A stretch of DNA of 7,440 nt from Beijerinckiaceae bacterium (GTDB lineage: Bacteria > Pseudomonadota > Alphaproteobacteria > Rhizobiales > Beijerinckiaceae): the NCBI GenBank assembly GCA_027311205.1, contig DAICZI010000073.1, positions 1 to 7,440 of the forward strand, written 5' to 3'. Position numbers and translations under genes: made by a program. Shown one piece after another: positions 1 through 6,422 of the stretch (its first letter is position 1; every line of letters starts with the position of its first letter). The notes below the pieces were generated by a model, which did not search any database, was not told the origin of the DNA, and saw only the letters and a list, made by a program, of their open reading frames with translations.

Positions 1-888
<888 letters not shown>

Positions 889-917
889 GACGCTCACGGA
901 AAGAAAAATCGGAGGCT

Positions 918-946
918 TGGATAGGCCCAATCGCGGCTTGTCGCAA
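918..946 (-). promoter_or_regulatory. candidate sigma-70 promoter for def
   Basis: On the minus strand, TTGCGA (941-946) and TATCCA (918-923) are separated by exactly 17 bases. A start near 911 would give a 5' leader of roughly 20 bases before the def ATG at 888. The match is moderate and rests on sequence alone. Its -35 end overlaps the 12-base palindrome at 944-955, next to the rmuC promoter on the other strand. Confidence 0.4.
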
Positions 947-955
947 GCATGCTTG
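944..955. repeat. 12-base perfect palindrome between divergent promoters
   Basis: CAAGCATGCTTG is perfectly self-complementary. It overlaps the first three bases of the candidate def -35 and the first three bases of the candidate rmuC -35. It could be an operator acting on both genes. A 12-base palindrome is expected once or twice by chance in a window this size, so only its position is notable. Confidence 0.35.
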
Positions 956-981
956 ACGTTCGTTCTTTGTTCACGTATGTT
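953..981 (+). promoter_or_regulatory. candidate sigma-70 promoter for rmuC
   Basis: TTGACG (953-958, five of six consensus bases) and TATGTT (976-981, four of six) are separated by exactly 17 bases. Transcription would start near 988, giving a leader of about 17 bases that carries GAGGG ahead of the GTG at 1005. The spacer contains a LexA-type box. Confidence 0.6.
958..972 (+). promoter_or_regulatory. LexA (SOS) box, GTTC-N7-GTTC, in the rmuC promoter
   Basis: GTTC at 958-961 and GTTC at 969-972 are separated by seven bases. This matches exactly the direct-repeat LexA operator of Alphaproteobacteria (GTTC-N7-GTTC, the same as GAAC-N7-GAAC on the other strand). The box fills the space between the -35 and -10 hexamers of the rmuC promoter, so bound LexA would block RNA polymerase. 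An extra GTTC lies at 962-965. RmuC is a DNA-repair-linked protein, so the placement makes biological sense. That LexA binds here is inference. Confidence 0.6.
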
Positions 982-1004
982 GCAAAGGGCAACGAGGGCG
1001 TGGC

Positions 1005-2174
1005 GTGAACCGGATTTTATGGCATTCGCAGGATTTTGCGCTGACCTTCGGCGATGCCGTGGCAGGAGCTTTCGGGCTGGCATTGCTGCTCATGGTGGCG
1101 ACGCTGATCGCGCTGCGCCGGGCGGGGCGCGCGCGCGCCCTGGAGGCGCAGGCCTTGCTTGAACGCACGCGGGCGCTCGATCAGCACATGGGCGCGCTCA
1201 ACCAAGCCAGTGCAGAATTATCCGGGCGGATGCAAACCATGGCGCAGGTATTTGGCTCGCGCCAGACCGATTTTGTGCGGCTGGTATCCGAGCGGCTGGA
1301 TGTTGTCGGCCAGCAGGTCGGGCGCGGGCTTGAAGGCGCAGCGAAATCCACCGGCGACCATCTGGCCGCCCTGAACGAGCGTCTGGCGGTGATTGATGCC
1401 GCGCAAAACCGCCTGACCGGCCTCACGCAGGAGGTGGTCGGCCTGAAGGATATTCTCTCCAACAAGCAGGCGCGCGGGGCCTTTGGACAGGGCCGGATGG
1501 AGGCGATCGTGCGCGACAATCTGCCCGCCGACGCCTACCAGTTCCAGTTTACCTTGAAAAACGGCACGCGGCCTGATTGCGTGATCACGCTGCCCGGCGA
1601 TGATCGCGTGATGGTGGTGGATGCCAAATTCCCGCTGGAAAGCTTTACCGCGCTGCGCGATGCCGAGAGCGAGGACGCCCGCATCAAGGCGCGCCAATGG
1701 GTGCGCACCGATATTTCGCGCCACGTCAAGGATATTGCCGAGCGCTATTTCATTGCCGGGCAAACGCAGGACATTGCCGTGATGTTCGTGCCCGCTGAAT
1801 CAATTTTTGCTGATTTGAGCGAGCATTTTGATGATCTGGTGCAGAAGGCCCACCGCTCCCGCATCCTGATCGTGTCGCCGTCGCTGTTGATGATGGCCAT
1901 TCAGGTGATGCAGGCCATTGTGCGCGATGCACGGGTGCGCGAGCAGGCACACCAAATTCAGGCCGAAGTGCGCAATCTCGTCGATGATGTCATCCGCCTG
2001 CGCGACCGGGTCGCCAAGCTCGACACGCATTTTCGCCAGGCGCAGGAGGATGTCGTGACCATCACCACCTCAACCGACAAGATCACGCGGCGTGGCGAGC
2101 GCATCGGTGCTCTCGATTTTACTCCAGCGCGCGAGGGTGCCGACCTGGCTGAATTGCATCGCGCAGCGGAGTGA
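1005..2174 (+). CDS. rmuC: DNA recombination protein RmuC
   Basis: RmuC proteins limit inversion and rearrangement at short repeats and are thought to be nuclease-like DNA repair proteins held at the membrane. The 389-residue product has a hydrophobic segment at about 16-37 ([20 protein letters not shown]), a long alpha-helical, probably coiled-coil stretch at about 40-155, and the RmuC domain at about 157-370. In that domain I see [10 protein letters not shown] (157-166), PD at 190-191 and [10 protein letters not shown] (205-214), which resembles a PD-(D/E)xK nuclease core, then VPAES (262-266) and SPSLLM (291-296). The start is GTG at 1005: GAGGG at 994-998 is six bases upstream, and the hydrophobic segment falls at the expected place. 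The gene faces away from def and towards the quinone oxidoreductase. Regulation is probably by the SOS box in its promoter. Identity is confident; the catalytic role is family inference. Confidence 0.93.
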   Translation: MNRILWHSQDFALTFGDAVAGAFGLALLLMVATLIALRRAGRARALEAQALLERTRALDQHMGALNQASAELSGRMQTMAQVFGSRQTDFVRLVSERLDVVGQQVGRGLEGAAKSTGDHLAALNERLAVIDAAQNRLTGLTQEVVGLKDILSNKQARGAFGQGRMEAIVRDNLPADAYQFQFTLKNGTRPDCVITLPGDDRVMVVDAKFPLESFTALRDAESEDARIKARQWVRTDISRHVKDIAERYFIAGQTQDIAVMFVPAESIFADLSEHFDDLVQKAHRSRILIVSPSLLMMAIQVMQAIVRDARVREQAHQIQAEVRNLVDDVIRLRDRVAKLDTHFRQAQEDVVTITTSTDKITRRGERIGALDFTPAREGADLAELHRAAE

Positions 2175-2208
2175 CGCGGCGCGGCAAGGCTGGCGGGCTG
2201 CGGGAACG

Positions 2209-2238
2209 ATGGCGGCGCTCGCATGCAATGTCCGCCAT
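2209..2238. terminator. possible bidirectional hairpin between convergent genes
   Basis: ATGGCGG (2209-2215) and CCGCCAT (2232-2238) form a perfect 7-bp inverted repeat with a 16-base loop. It lies in the 73-base gap between the rmuC stop and the oxidoreductase stop, where both transcripts end. There is no T-tract on either side, so it is not a classical intrinsic terminator. Confidence 0.3.
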
Positions 2239-2247
2239 GTCCAGCGA

Positions 2248-3249
2248 TCACCCCACCACCAGCATGATTTTGCCCATATGGGCGCTGGTTTCCATCAGCG
2301 CGTGGGCTTGAGCCGCCTCTGCCAGCGGGAATTGCCCGAAGATGATCGGGCGCATCTTGCGTTGCGCCAGCAGCGGCCAGACGTGGCGGGCCAGCGCGGC
2401 GGCGATTTCGGCCTTGAGCGCCAGCGACCGCGGCCGCATGGTTGAGCCGGTGAGCGTCAGGCGGCGCAGCATCACCGGCAGGAAATCAAACTGCTCGACC
2501 TTCGGGCTTTGCAGAAAGGCGATTTGCACCAGCCGCCCCTCGAAGCCCAGAAGCGAGATGTTTTTGGGGATATAGCTGCCACCAACCATATCAAGCACCA
2601 CGTCAACGCCCGCTGGGCCGGTGATCGTCCGGGTCGCGGCAACGAAATCATCGGCGCGATAGTCGATGGCCGCATCCGCGCCGAGCGTTTTGCAGAAGGC
2701 GCACTTGTCCGGCGAGCCTGCGGTGGCAATCACCCTTGCGCCATAGGCCTTGGCCAGTTGGATGGCGGTCGAACCGATGCCGCTGGAGCCCCCATGAATC
2801 AGAATCGTTTCGCCAGCCTTCAGCCGGCCGCGGGTGATCATATTGTCAAAAACGGTGAAATAGGTCTCCGGCAGCCCTGCCGCCTCCACCAGGCTCAGGC
2901 CGTCAGGCACCGGCAGGCAGAGGGGTGCCGCCGCCAGCGCATATTCGGCATAGCCACCCGAACCTAGTAGCGCGCAAACCCTGTCGCCGATCTTCAGCGC
3001 CCCGACATCAGCACCCACCGCGGCAATCTCACCCGCAACTTCGAGGCCGGGAATGGAGCTCTCGCCAGGTGGCGGCGGATAGGCCCCGGCGCGTTGCAGG
3101 CAATCAGGCCGGTTGATGCCCGCTGCAGCAACCTTGACAAGCACCTGGCCGGAGCCAGGCCGCGGCAGAGGCGCATCTGCCAGTTTGATCACCTCGGGGC
3201 CACCGGGGCCCGTGAAAACAATCTGACGCATGGTGTCGGGAAGGGTCAC
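2248..3249 (-). CDS. NAD(P)H-quinone oxidoreductase, PIG3/zinc-free MDR family
   Basis: This is a 333-residue medium-chain dehydrogenase/reductase of the quinone oxidoreductase branch, a cytosolic enzyme expected to reduce quinones with NADPH. The N-terminal GroES-like part has GINRPDCLQRAGAYPPPPG (44-62) and PGLEVAGEI (67-75), typical of the PIG3 (TP53I3) type. The zinc-binding GHE motif of alcohol dehydrogenases is missing. The Rossmann domain carries HGGSSGIGSTAIQLAK (152-167), then a conserved LGADAAIDYR (189-198). The C-terminus HMGKIMLVV (324-332) is the usual end. The start is GTG at 3249, with AGGAG seven bases upstream on the minus strand. The ATG at 3231 (MRQIVFTG) is a shorter option but lacks such a site. 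The gene is 144 bases downstream of the thioesterase stop, so it may be separately transcribed. The true substrate cannot be read from sequence. Confidence 0.9.
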   Translation of the reverse strand: MTLPDTMRQIVFTGPGGPEVIKLADAPLPRPGSGQVLVKVAAAGINRPDCLQRAGAYPPPPGESSIPGLEVAGEIAAVGADVGALKIGDRVCALLGSGGYAEYALAAAPLCLPVPDGLSLVEAAGLPETYFTVFDNMITRGRLKAGETILIHGGSSGIGSTAIQLAKAYGARVIATAGSPDKCAFCKTLGADAAIDYRADDFVAATRTITGPAGVDVVLDMVGGSYIPKNISLLGFEGRLVQIAFLQSPKVEQFDFLPVMLRRLTLTGSTMRPRSLALKAEIAAALARHVWPLLAQRKMRPIIFGQFPLAEAAQAHALMETSAHMGKIMLVVG

Positions 3250-3393
3250 AAAAAGGCTCCTCTGCCGCAGAATGAAAGGTCATCTCAAAGGCCACATTGG
3301 GCCTATGCCGACGCTTTGACAATCACCTTTTGCTTTGGCCTCGCGCCGTCGTTTCTTGCCCCATCAATTGTCTCGTTTCCCATCATCGGGGGA
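3250..3393. other. intergenic spacer upstream of the quinone oxidoreductase
   Basis: This 144-base gap lies between the thioesterase stop and the oxidoreductase GTG. On the minus strand it holds a TTGTCA (3317-3322) that resembles a -35, but no acceptable -10 at 16-18 bases. The only firm signal is the Shine-Dalgarno AGGAG just before the GTG. There is no convincing terminator after the thioesterase. Confidence 0.4.
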
Positions 3394-3831
3394 TCATGGT
3401 TGCAGGGGCGCCAAAATCCGGCGCACCGCTTCTGGCACTTTTACGGGCCGGTTGGTCTGGCGGTTGACATAAACATGGGTGTAAAGCGCCAGTGCCGCGC
3501 AGCTTGCGGCCGAGGGGGCGAAAGCGCCGAGCCGATAGGTCACCGAAGATTGGCCGATGCGCTCGACCCGCATGCCGATTTCGACATCGTCGGGATATTT
3601 CAGCGAGGAGAACCAGGAGCAGGTGCTCTCCACGACAAGTCCAATCTCAAGGCTGTTGACCGGATCAAGTGCGCCGCCTTCAATCAGCACCCGGTTCACC
3701 GCAGCATCAAAATAATGGTGATAAATCGCGTTATTGACGTGGCCATAGGCATCATTATCGCTCCAGCGGGTCGAGAGCGCGATAAAATGACGAAACTCAT
3801 CGCGGCGGGCCGCTACGGGGCGGGTCGTCAA
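3394..3831 (-). CDS. acyl-CoA thioesterase, hotdog fold (4HBT/YbgC-like)
   Basis: This 145-residue protein is a single hotdog domain of the 4-hydroxybenzoyl-CoA thioesterase type, which hydrolyses acyl-CoA thioesters in the cytosol. The signature is TRWSDNDAYGHVNNAIYHHY (21-40), where the Asp before AYGHVNN is the usual catalytic acid. ESTCSWFSSLKYPD (68-81) and the late strand ALYTHVYVNRQTNRPV (115-130) fit the family. The start is TTG at 3831, overlapping the upstream methyltransferase stop as TTGA. GGAG lies eight bases upstream, and there is no other start codon before the active-site motif, so TTG is well supported. Translation is probably coupled to the methyltransferase. The acyl substrate is unknown. 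YbgC-type thioesterases are often linked to Tol-Pal genes, and here pal is two genes upstream in the same probable operon. Confidence 0.88.
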   Translation of the reverse strand: MTTRPVAARRDEFRHFIALSTRWSDNDAYGHVNNAIYHHYFDAAVNRVLIEGGALDPVNSLEIGLVVESTCSWFSSLKYPDDVEIGMRVERIGQSSVTYRLGAFAPSAASCAALALYTHVYVNRQTNRPVKVPEAVRRILAPLQP

Positions 3832-4715
3832 GGCTTCATCTCCGTGGTTTTCAGCGCGTCAGCCAGTCGCATCCTGGCCGAGCCGGGGCGCAGCGGTTTC
3901 TGCTGACTGGGATCGGGCGCCCAGCCGGACAGCCAGACCCAGTCGAAGCGCGCCCGGATGCGGCCATCAGGATCGCTGAAGCGTTGGGCATAGAGCGCTG
4001 CAGCACGCAGGAAAAGCGCGCGGCTGGCAGGGGTGCGGGCACGATCCAGCAGAGGATTGGTCGCGCCCATTGCCCGCAAGTCCGCCATCAGCGCGAACAT
4101 ATCGGCATAACGCACCGTGATGCTTTCAAGATCGGTCACCGGCAGGGCAAAGTCCGCCCGCTGCGCCAGCGCGCCAATGTCGCGCAGATCGGCAAAGGGA
4201 ATGACACGTGGGCTGGCACCGCCCGACAATTCAATTTCAGCTTCGGTCAGGCAGGTGCGCAACTCGTGCAGGGTAAGTCCGCCGGCGATGCACGCGAGGA
4301 ACAGTCCGTCCGGCTTCAGGGCGCGGCGGATTTGGGCAAAAATCCCTGGCAGATCATTGGCAAAATGTAAGGCGGCCACCGAGGTGACCAGATCTAGGCT
4401 TTCGGGGGCCAGACCCAGGTTCTCGCTGTCCAGCGCGCGCGAGGGGGCGGGCGCGGCGAGCCCGGCCACCGGCGCGATATGGCATGTCTGCCGGGTTTGA
4501 CGCAGCCGCAAGGTGAGGGCCGGTGACGGCGTGCCAATATCGGCGGCCTGGGTAAAGTTGCGCTTGACCAGCGCCAGCCGCTCGATGAGTTCATCGATCA
4601 GCCGGGCCATCAGGAAGTCAGGCATGCCACTGGCGGCGCGCGCAAGGCGTTGCGCCATCAGTCTGTGGTCAAAGATTTGCGGAACCGCCATGCGACATTT
4701 ATCGCTGACCGGCAT
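3828..4715 (-). CDS. BioC/NDUFAF5-like methyltransferase-fold protein
   Basis: The protein has up to 295 residues and resembles the alphaproteobacterial relatives of NDUFAF5, the mitochondrial complex I assembly factor, and more distantly BioC. Family landmarks are PQIFDHRL (12-19), LDLVTSVAALHFANDLPG (107-124), IRRALKPDGLFLACIAGG (129-146), TLHELR (148-153), SPRVIPFADLRDIGAL (168-183), VRYADMFALMADLRAMGATN (201-220), and the conserved tail GWAPDPSQQKPLRPGSA (264-280). Motif I for S-adenosylmethionine, normally DxGxGxG, reads DIGTPSP (59-65), and the following acidic residue is not evident, so methyl-donor binding is uncertain. The start may be the ATG at 4715 or at 4691. Neither has a good Shine-Dalgarno sequence, and a strong hairpin covers the first, so I lean to 4691 (MAVPQIFDH). 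It follows pal by 36 or 60 bases and overlaps the thioesterase. The reaction is unknown. Confidence 0.8.
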   Translation of the reverse strand: MPVSDKCRMAVPQIFDHRLMAQRLARAASGMPDFLMARLIDELIERLALVKRNFTQAADIGTPSPALTLRLRQTRQTCHIAPVAGLAAPAPSRALDSENLGLAPESLDLVTSVAALHFANDLPGIFAQIRRALKPDGLFLACIAGGLTLHELRTCLTEAEIELSGGASPRVIPFADLRDIGALAQRADFALPVTDLESITVRYADMFALMADLRAMGATNPLLDRARTPASRALFLRAAALYAQRFSDPDGRIRARFDWVWLSGWAPDPSQQKPLRPGSARMRLADALKTTEMKP

Positions 4716-4725
4716 CAGCCGGTCA
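4706..4725. repeat. 8-bp stem, 4-base loop hairpin between pal and the methyltransferase
   Basis: TGACCGGC (4706-4713), ATCA, then GCCGGTCA (4718-4725) form a perfect hairpin. In the minus-strand transcript it follows the pal stop by 26 bases and covers the first possible ATG (4713-4715) of the methyltransferase. There is no U-tract. It may be an attenuator or an mRNA-stability element protecting pal mRNA, or it may hide the upstream start codon. Confidence 0.5.
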
Positions 4726-4751
4726 ACGCAGTCGAGCGCTTTTCCGCCGAC

Positions 4752-5291
4752 CTATGAACGGCCACCCGTATGCAGCACTATGACGGCGCGGCGATTCTGT
4801 GACCAGCAGGAGATATCGTTGCAGGTCGCTACCGGACGCTCCTTGCCATAGGAGATGGTGTTCATGCGCGAAGCAGCAATGCCGCGCGAAACCATGTAGC
4901 TCTTCACATTCTGGGCACGGCTGGCCCCGAGCTGGAAGTTGTATTCGCGGGTGCCGCGCTCGTCGGCATGGCCTTCAATGGTGAAGTGATACTGGCTGTA
5001 GCGGCTCAGCCAGGCAGCCTGCTTGTTCAGGGTGTTGATATCAGCCGGGGTGAACTGGGTCGAATCAGTGTCGAAAAACACCCGGTCGCCAACATTGGCA
5101 ACAAAATCCTTGGTGCTGCCAGGAGTTGCGAGGCCGGAGCTGTTGATGCCACCATTGAGCCCGCCATTCAGGCCACCATTGGCACCGGCATCCTTCACAG
5201 TGCGTGAGCAGGCGGCCATGCCGAGCGCGGCAACGAGCGCTATTGCCAGCCGCGCCGAACGCGCGCCTCCGATTGTTAAAGTCTGGAACAT
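4752..5291 (-). CDS. pal: peptidoglycan-associated lipoprotein Pal
   Basis: Pal is an outer-membrane lipoprotein that holds peptidoglycan and works with Tol proteins during envelope constriction. The 179-residue precursor has a signal peptide with a basic start and hydrophobic core (about 14-27), and a lipobox ending in Cys28 (LGMAAC). A flexible linker rich in Gly and Asn follows, with a short repeat (NGGLNGGLNGGIN, 38-50). The OmpA-like domain runs from about 68 to 173: VFFDTDS (71-77), FTIEGHADERGTREYN (103-118) with peptidoglycan-binding Asp110, and LGASRAQNV (121-129) with Arg125. Cys157 and Cys162 in TCNDISCWSQNRR resemble rhizobial Pal. The start is ATG at 5291, with AGGAG seven bases upstream. 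Neither tolB nor cpoB, the usual neighbours, is adjacent. The gene instead follows a 366-base regulatory region and leads into a methyltransferase and thioesterase. The family call is firm. Confidence 0.93.
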   Translation of the reverse strand: MFQTLTIGGARSARLAIALVAALGMAACSRTVKDAGANGGLNGGLNGGINSSGLATPGSTKDFVANVGDRVFFDTDSTQFTPADINTLNKQAAWLSRYSQYHFTIEGHADERGTREYNFQLGASRAQNVKSYMVSRGIAASRMNTISYGKERPVATCNDISCWSQNRRAVIVLHTGGRS

Positions 5292-5360
5292 CGATCAACT
5301 CCTGGATAGTTCAGATTTGCAAAAAGTGCAGCCCTTGGCCCCGAGCGCATGGTTAGAGCC

Positions 5361-5405
5361 TGAAGGTTAAGTGAAGGTTCTATCAACCTTGATGAACCCT
5401 TGATG
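5361..5405. repeat. direct and inverted repeat cluster upstream of pal
   Basis: TGAAGGTT occurs twice (5361-5368 and 5372-5379) with an 11-base period. CCTTGATG occurs twice (5387-5394 and 5398-5405), also with an 11-base period. AAGGTT and AACCTT (5374-5379, 5385-5390) are inverted across five bases. One helical turn between copies suggests protein half-sites on the same DNA face. The cluster lies 70-115 bases before the pal ATG. Confidence 0.5.
5376..5398. promoter_or_regulatory. 23-base interrupted palindrome in the pal upstream region
   Basis: GGTTC (5376-5380), a single unpaired T, ATCAA, CC, TTGAT and GAACC (5394-5398) form ten base pairs of dyad symmetry with a one-base bulge. As RNA on the minus strand it could fold with an AGGT loop in the pal 5' leader. 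As DNA it could be an operator. It lies inside the larger repeat cluster. Confidence 0.45.
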
Positions 5406-5439
5406 GGATGGATCAAATCCACGCAATGCGAAAACATGG

Positions 5440-5454
5440 TTAAGGCAAAGTTAA
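5440..5454 (-). promoter_or_regulatory. CtrA-type box TTAA-N7-TTAAC
   Basis: Read on the minus strand, the sequence is TTAACTTTGCCTTAACC, an exact match to the full CtrA consensus TTAA-N7-TTAAC, with both halves followed by C. CtrA is the master cell-cycle response regulator of Alphaproteobacteria. The orientation points towards pal, whose ATG is about 150 bases away. The trcR promoter is about 80 bases away on the other side. The assignment is by motif only. Confidence 0.5.
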
Positions 5455-5530
5455 TGGCGGCAATGCGGCAGGCGGGCAAAAAGTGACGGTATTTTGGCGG
5501 GAGCCGGGTTGAATTGTCAAAAGCTTCCGG

Positions 5531-5559
5531 TTGCCTTGACCGGCAAGGCAGCGTATAGC
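5531..5559 (+). promoter_or_regulatory. candidate sigma-70 promoter for trcR
   Basis: TTGCCT (5531-5536) and TATAGC (5554-5559) are separated by exactly 17 bases. Transcription would start near 5566, about 90 bases before the trcR ATG. The spacer carries an inverted repeat, TGCCTTG-ACCGG-CAAGGCA (5532-5550), which could be the operator of a repressor. Confidence 0.5.
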
Positions 5560-5573
5560 CGGGCTTCCCCGTC

Positions 5574-5651
5574 ATGGATGATGAGTTTTTTGGCCCTGAT
5601 GCGGCGCTAGAGGCCCTCGCGCGCATCCAGCCGAACGAAAGCCGGAGCTGA
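5574..5651 (+). CDS. possible 25-residue leader peptide upstream of trcR
   Basis: ATG at 5574 opens a 25-codon frame, MDDEFFGPDAALEALARIQP then NESRS, ending in TGA at 5649-5651, six bases before the trcR ATG. The start would be only about 8 bases from the predicted transcription start, so it would be nearly leaderless; no Shine-Dalgarno sequence precedes it. The GGAG (5644-5647) that may serve trcR lies inside its last codons, so translation of the leader could affect trcR. I do not recognise the peptide. A frame of this length can occur by chance. Confidence 0.3.
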   Translation: MDDEFFGPDAALEALARIQPNESRS

Positions 5652-5657
5652 TAGAAG

Positions 5658-6371
5658 ATGAGCAACGCCCCGCTGATGCCCAAGGCCACCGCCGTGTGGC
5701 TGATTGATAATACGTCTTTGTCGTTTGACCAGATCGCCAATTTCTGCAAGTTGCATCCTTTGGAAGTGAAGGGCATTGCCGATGGCGAAGTCGCCGCCGG
5801 CATCAAGGGCCACGACCCGATTACCAATGGCGCGCTCACCCGCGAGGAAATCGAAGCCGGCGAGAAAGACAAGCATTATGAGCTGAAGCTCGCGCCTTCC
5901 AAGGTGAAAGTGCCGGAGATCAAAGCCAAGCGTGGCGCCCGCTATACGCCGCTGTCGCGCCGTCAGGATCGCCCTAATGCCATCTTGTGGCTGGTGCGCA
6001 ACCATCCCGAATTGAAAGACGCGCAGATCATGCGGCTGGCGGGCACCACAAAACACACGTTGCAATCGATCCGCGAGCGCACCCATTGGAATTCGGCGGC
6101 CATGTCGCCGGTTGATCCGGTGTCGCTCGGCCTGTGCACGCAGGTCGAACTGGATTTCGAGGTCAATCGCGCGGCCAAGGAGCGCCCCCGCGCTGAGGAA
6201 GATCGTGGACAGACCCTGATTCCGGCTGAAATCACCACGCGCCAGGCGGCACCAGCCAGCGCCGCCTCGGTTTTTGGCCAGGCTTCGCAAAAGCCCAAAG
6301 ACGATGAAGACGACAATGTTGATGTCTCCTCGGTCTTTGCCAAGCTCAAGGATTTGAAACCAACCGAATAA
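5658..6371 (+). CDS. trcR: TrcR/DUF1013 family cell-cycle transcriptional regulator
   Basis: This 237-residue protein belongs to the alphaproteobacterial DUF1013 family, annotated as the cell-cycle transcriptional regulator TrcR. Two similar helix-rich segments with helix-turn-helix character are visible: TAVWLIDNTSLSFDQIANFC (11-30, continuing to about 45) and NAILWLVRNHPELKDAQIMR (107-126, continuing to about 145, with GTTKHTLQSIRERTHWN). A basic stretch KAKRGARYTPLSRRQDRP lies between them, as expected for a DNA-binding protein. The tail is acidic and low in complexity (KPKDDEDDNVDVSSVF, 212-227). The ATG at 5658 is preceded by GGAG ten bases upstream. It has its own candidate promoter and a possible leader ORF. 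A CtrA-type box lies about 200 bases upstream. lemA follows after 51 bases on the same strand with no visible terminator. The family call is good; the DNA target is unknown. Confidence 0.82.
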   Translation: MSNAPLMPKATAVWLIDNTSLSFDQIANFCKLHPLEVKGIADGEVAAGIKGHDPITNGALTREEIEAGEKDKHYELKLAPSKVKVPEIKAKRGARYTPLSRRQDRPNAILWLVRNHPELKDAQIMRLAGTTKHTLQSIRERTHWNSAAMSPVDPVSLGLCTQVELDFEVNRAAKERPRAEEDRGQTLIPAEITTRQAAPASAASVFGQASQKPKDDEDDNVDVSSVFAKLKDLKPTE

Positions 6372-6422
6372 GGCGCTAGCCTCGCACGGGAGCTTCGCTT
6401 GCACGAACGGCAGGATTGACCG

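Larger units (their letters stand above)
5292..5657. other. 366-base divergent regulatory region between pal and trcR
   Basis: No large gene lies here. Going outward from pal, it holds a repeat and palindrome cluster (5361-5405), a CtrA-type box (5440-5454), a candidate trcR promoter with an internal inverted repeat (5531-5559) and a possible 25-codon leader ORF (5574-5651). No good -35/-10 pair for pal is visible. The part nearest pal is less GC-rich than the surrounding genes, as expected for regulatory DNA. Confidence 0.6.

Noticed and set aside
889..1083. 65-residue N-terminal extension of peptide deformylase
   Set aside because: It has no family similarity, overlaps the start of rmuC, and contains both predicted promoters. 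The internal start [10 protein letters not shown] is typical.
1218..1763. 181-residue minus-strand open frame inside rmuC
   Set aside because: Shadow frame opposite a well-recognised RmuC coding region; no domain seen.
3317..3322. TTGTCA as a -35 for the quinone oxidoreductase
   Set aside because: No acceptable -10 at 16-18 bases; the nearest hexamer matches only two consensus bases.
3370..3393. CCCATCATCGGG hairpin after the thioesterase as a terminator
   Set aside because: The stem is only three to four base pairs and has no following T-tract on the minus strand.
3094..3906. 270-residue plus-strand open frame over the oxidoreductase start, the spacer and the thioesterase
   Set aside because: It is antisense to two clear family members and shows no domain of its own.
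4138..4260. Possible fusion or second domain within the methyltransferase-like gene
   Set aside because: The segment reads as the normal ELSGG..SPRVIPFADLRDIGAL core of the family in one continuous frame.
5514..5519. TTGTCA as an alternative -35 for trcR
   Set aside because: At 17 bases downstream the sequence is TGACCG, which is not a -10. The TTGCCT/TATAGC pair is better.
6372..6422. Terminator between trcR and lemA
   Set aside because: No stem longer than a few bases and no T-tract, so read-through into lemA remains possible.
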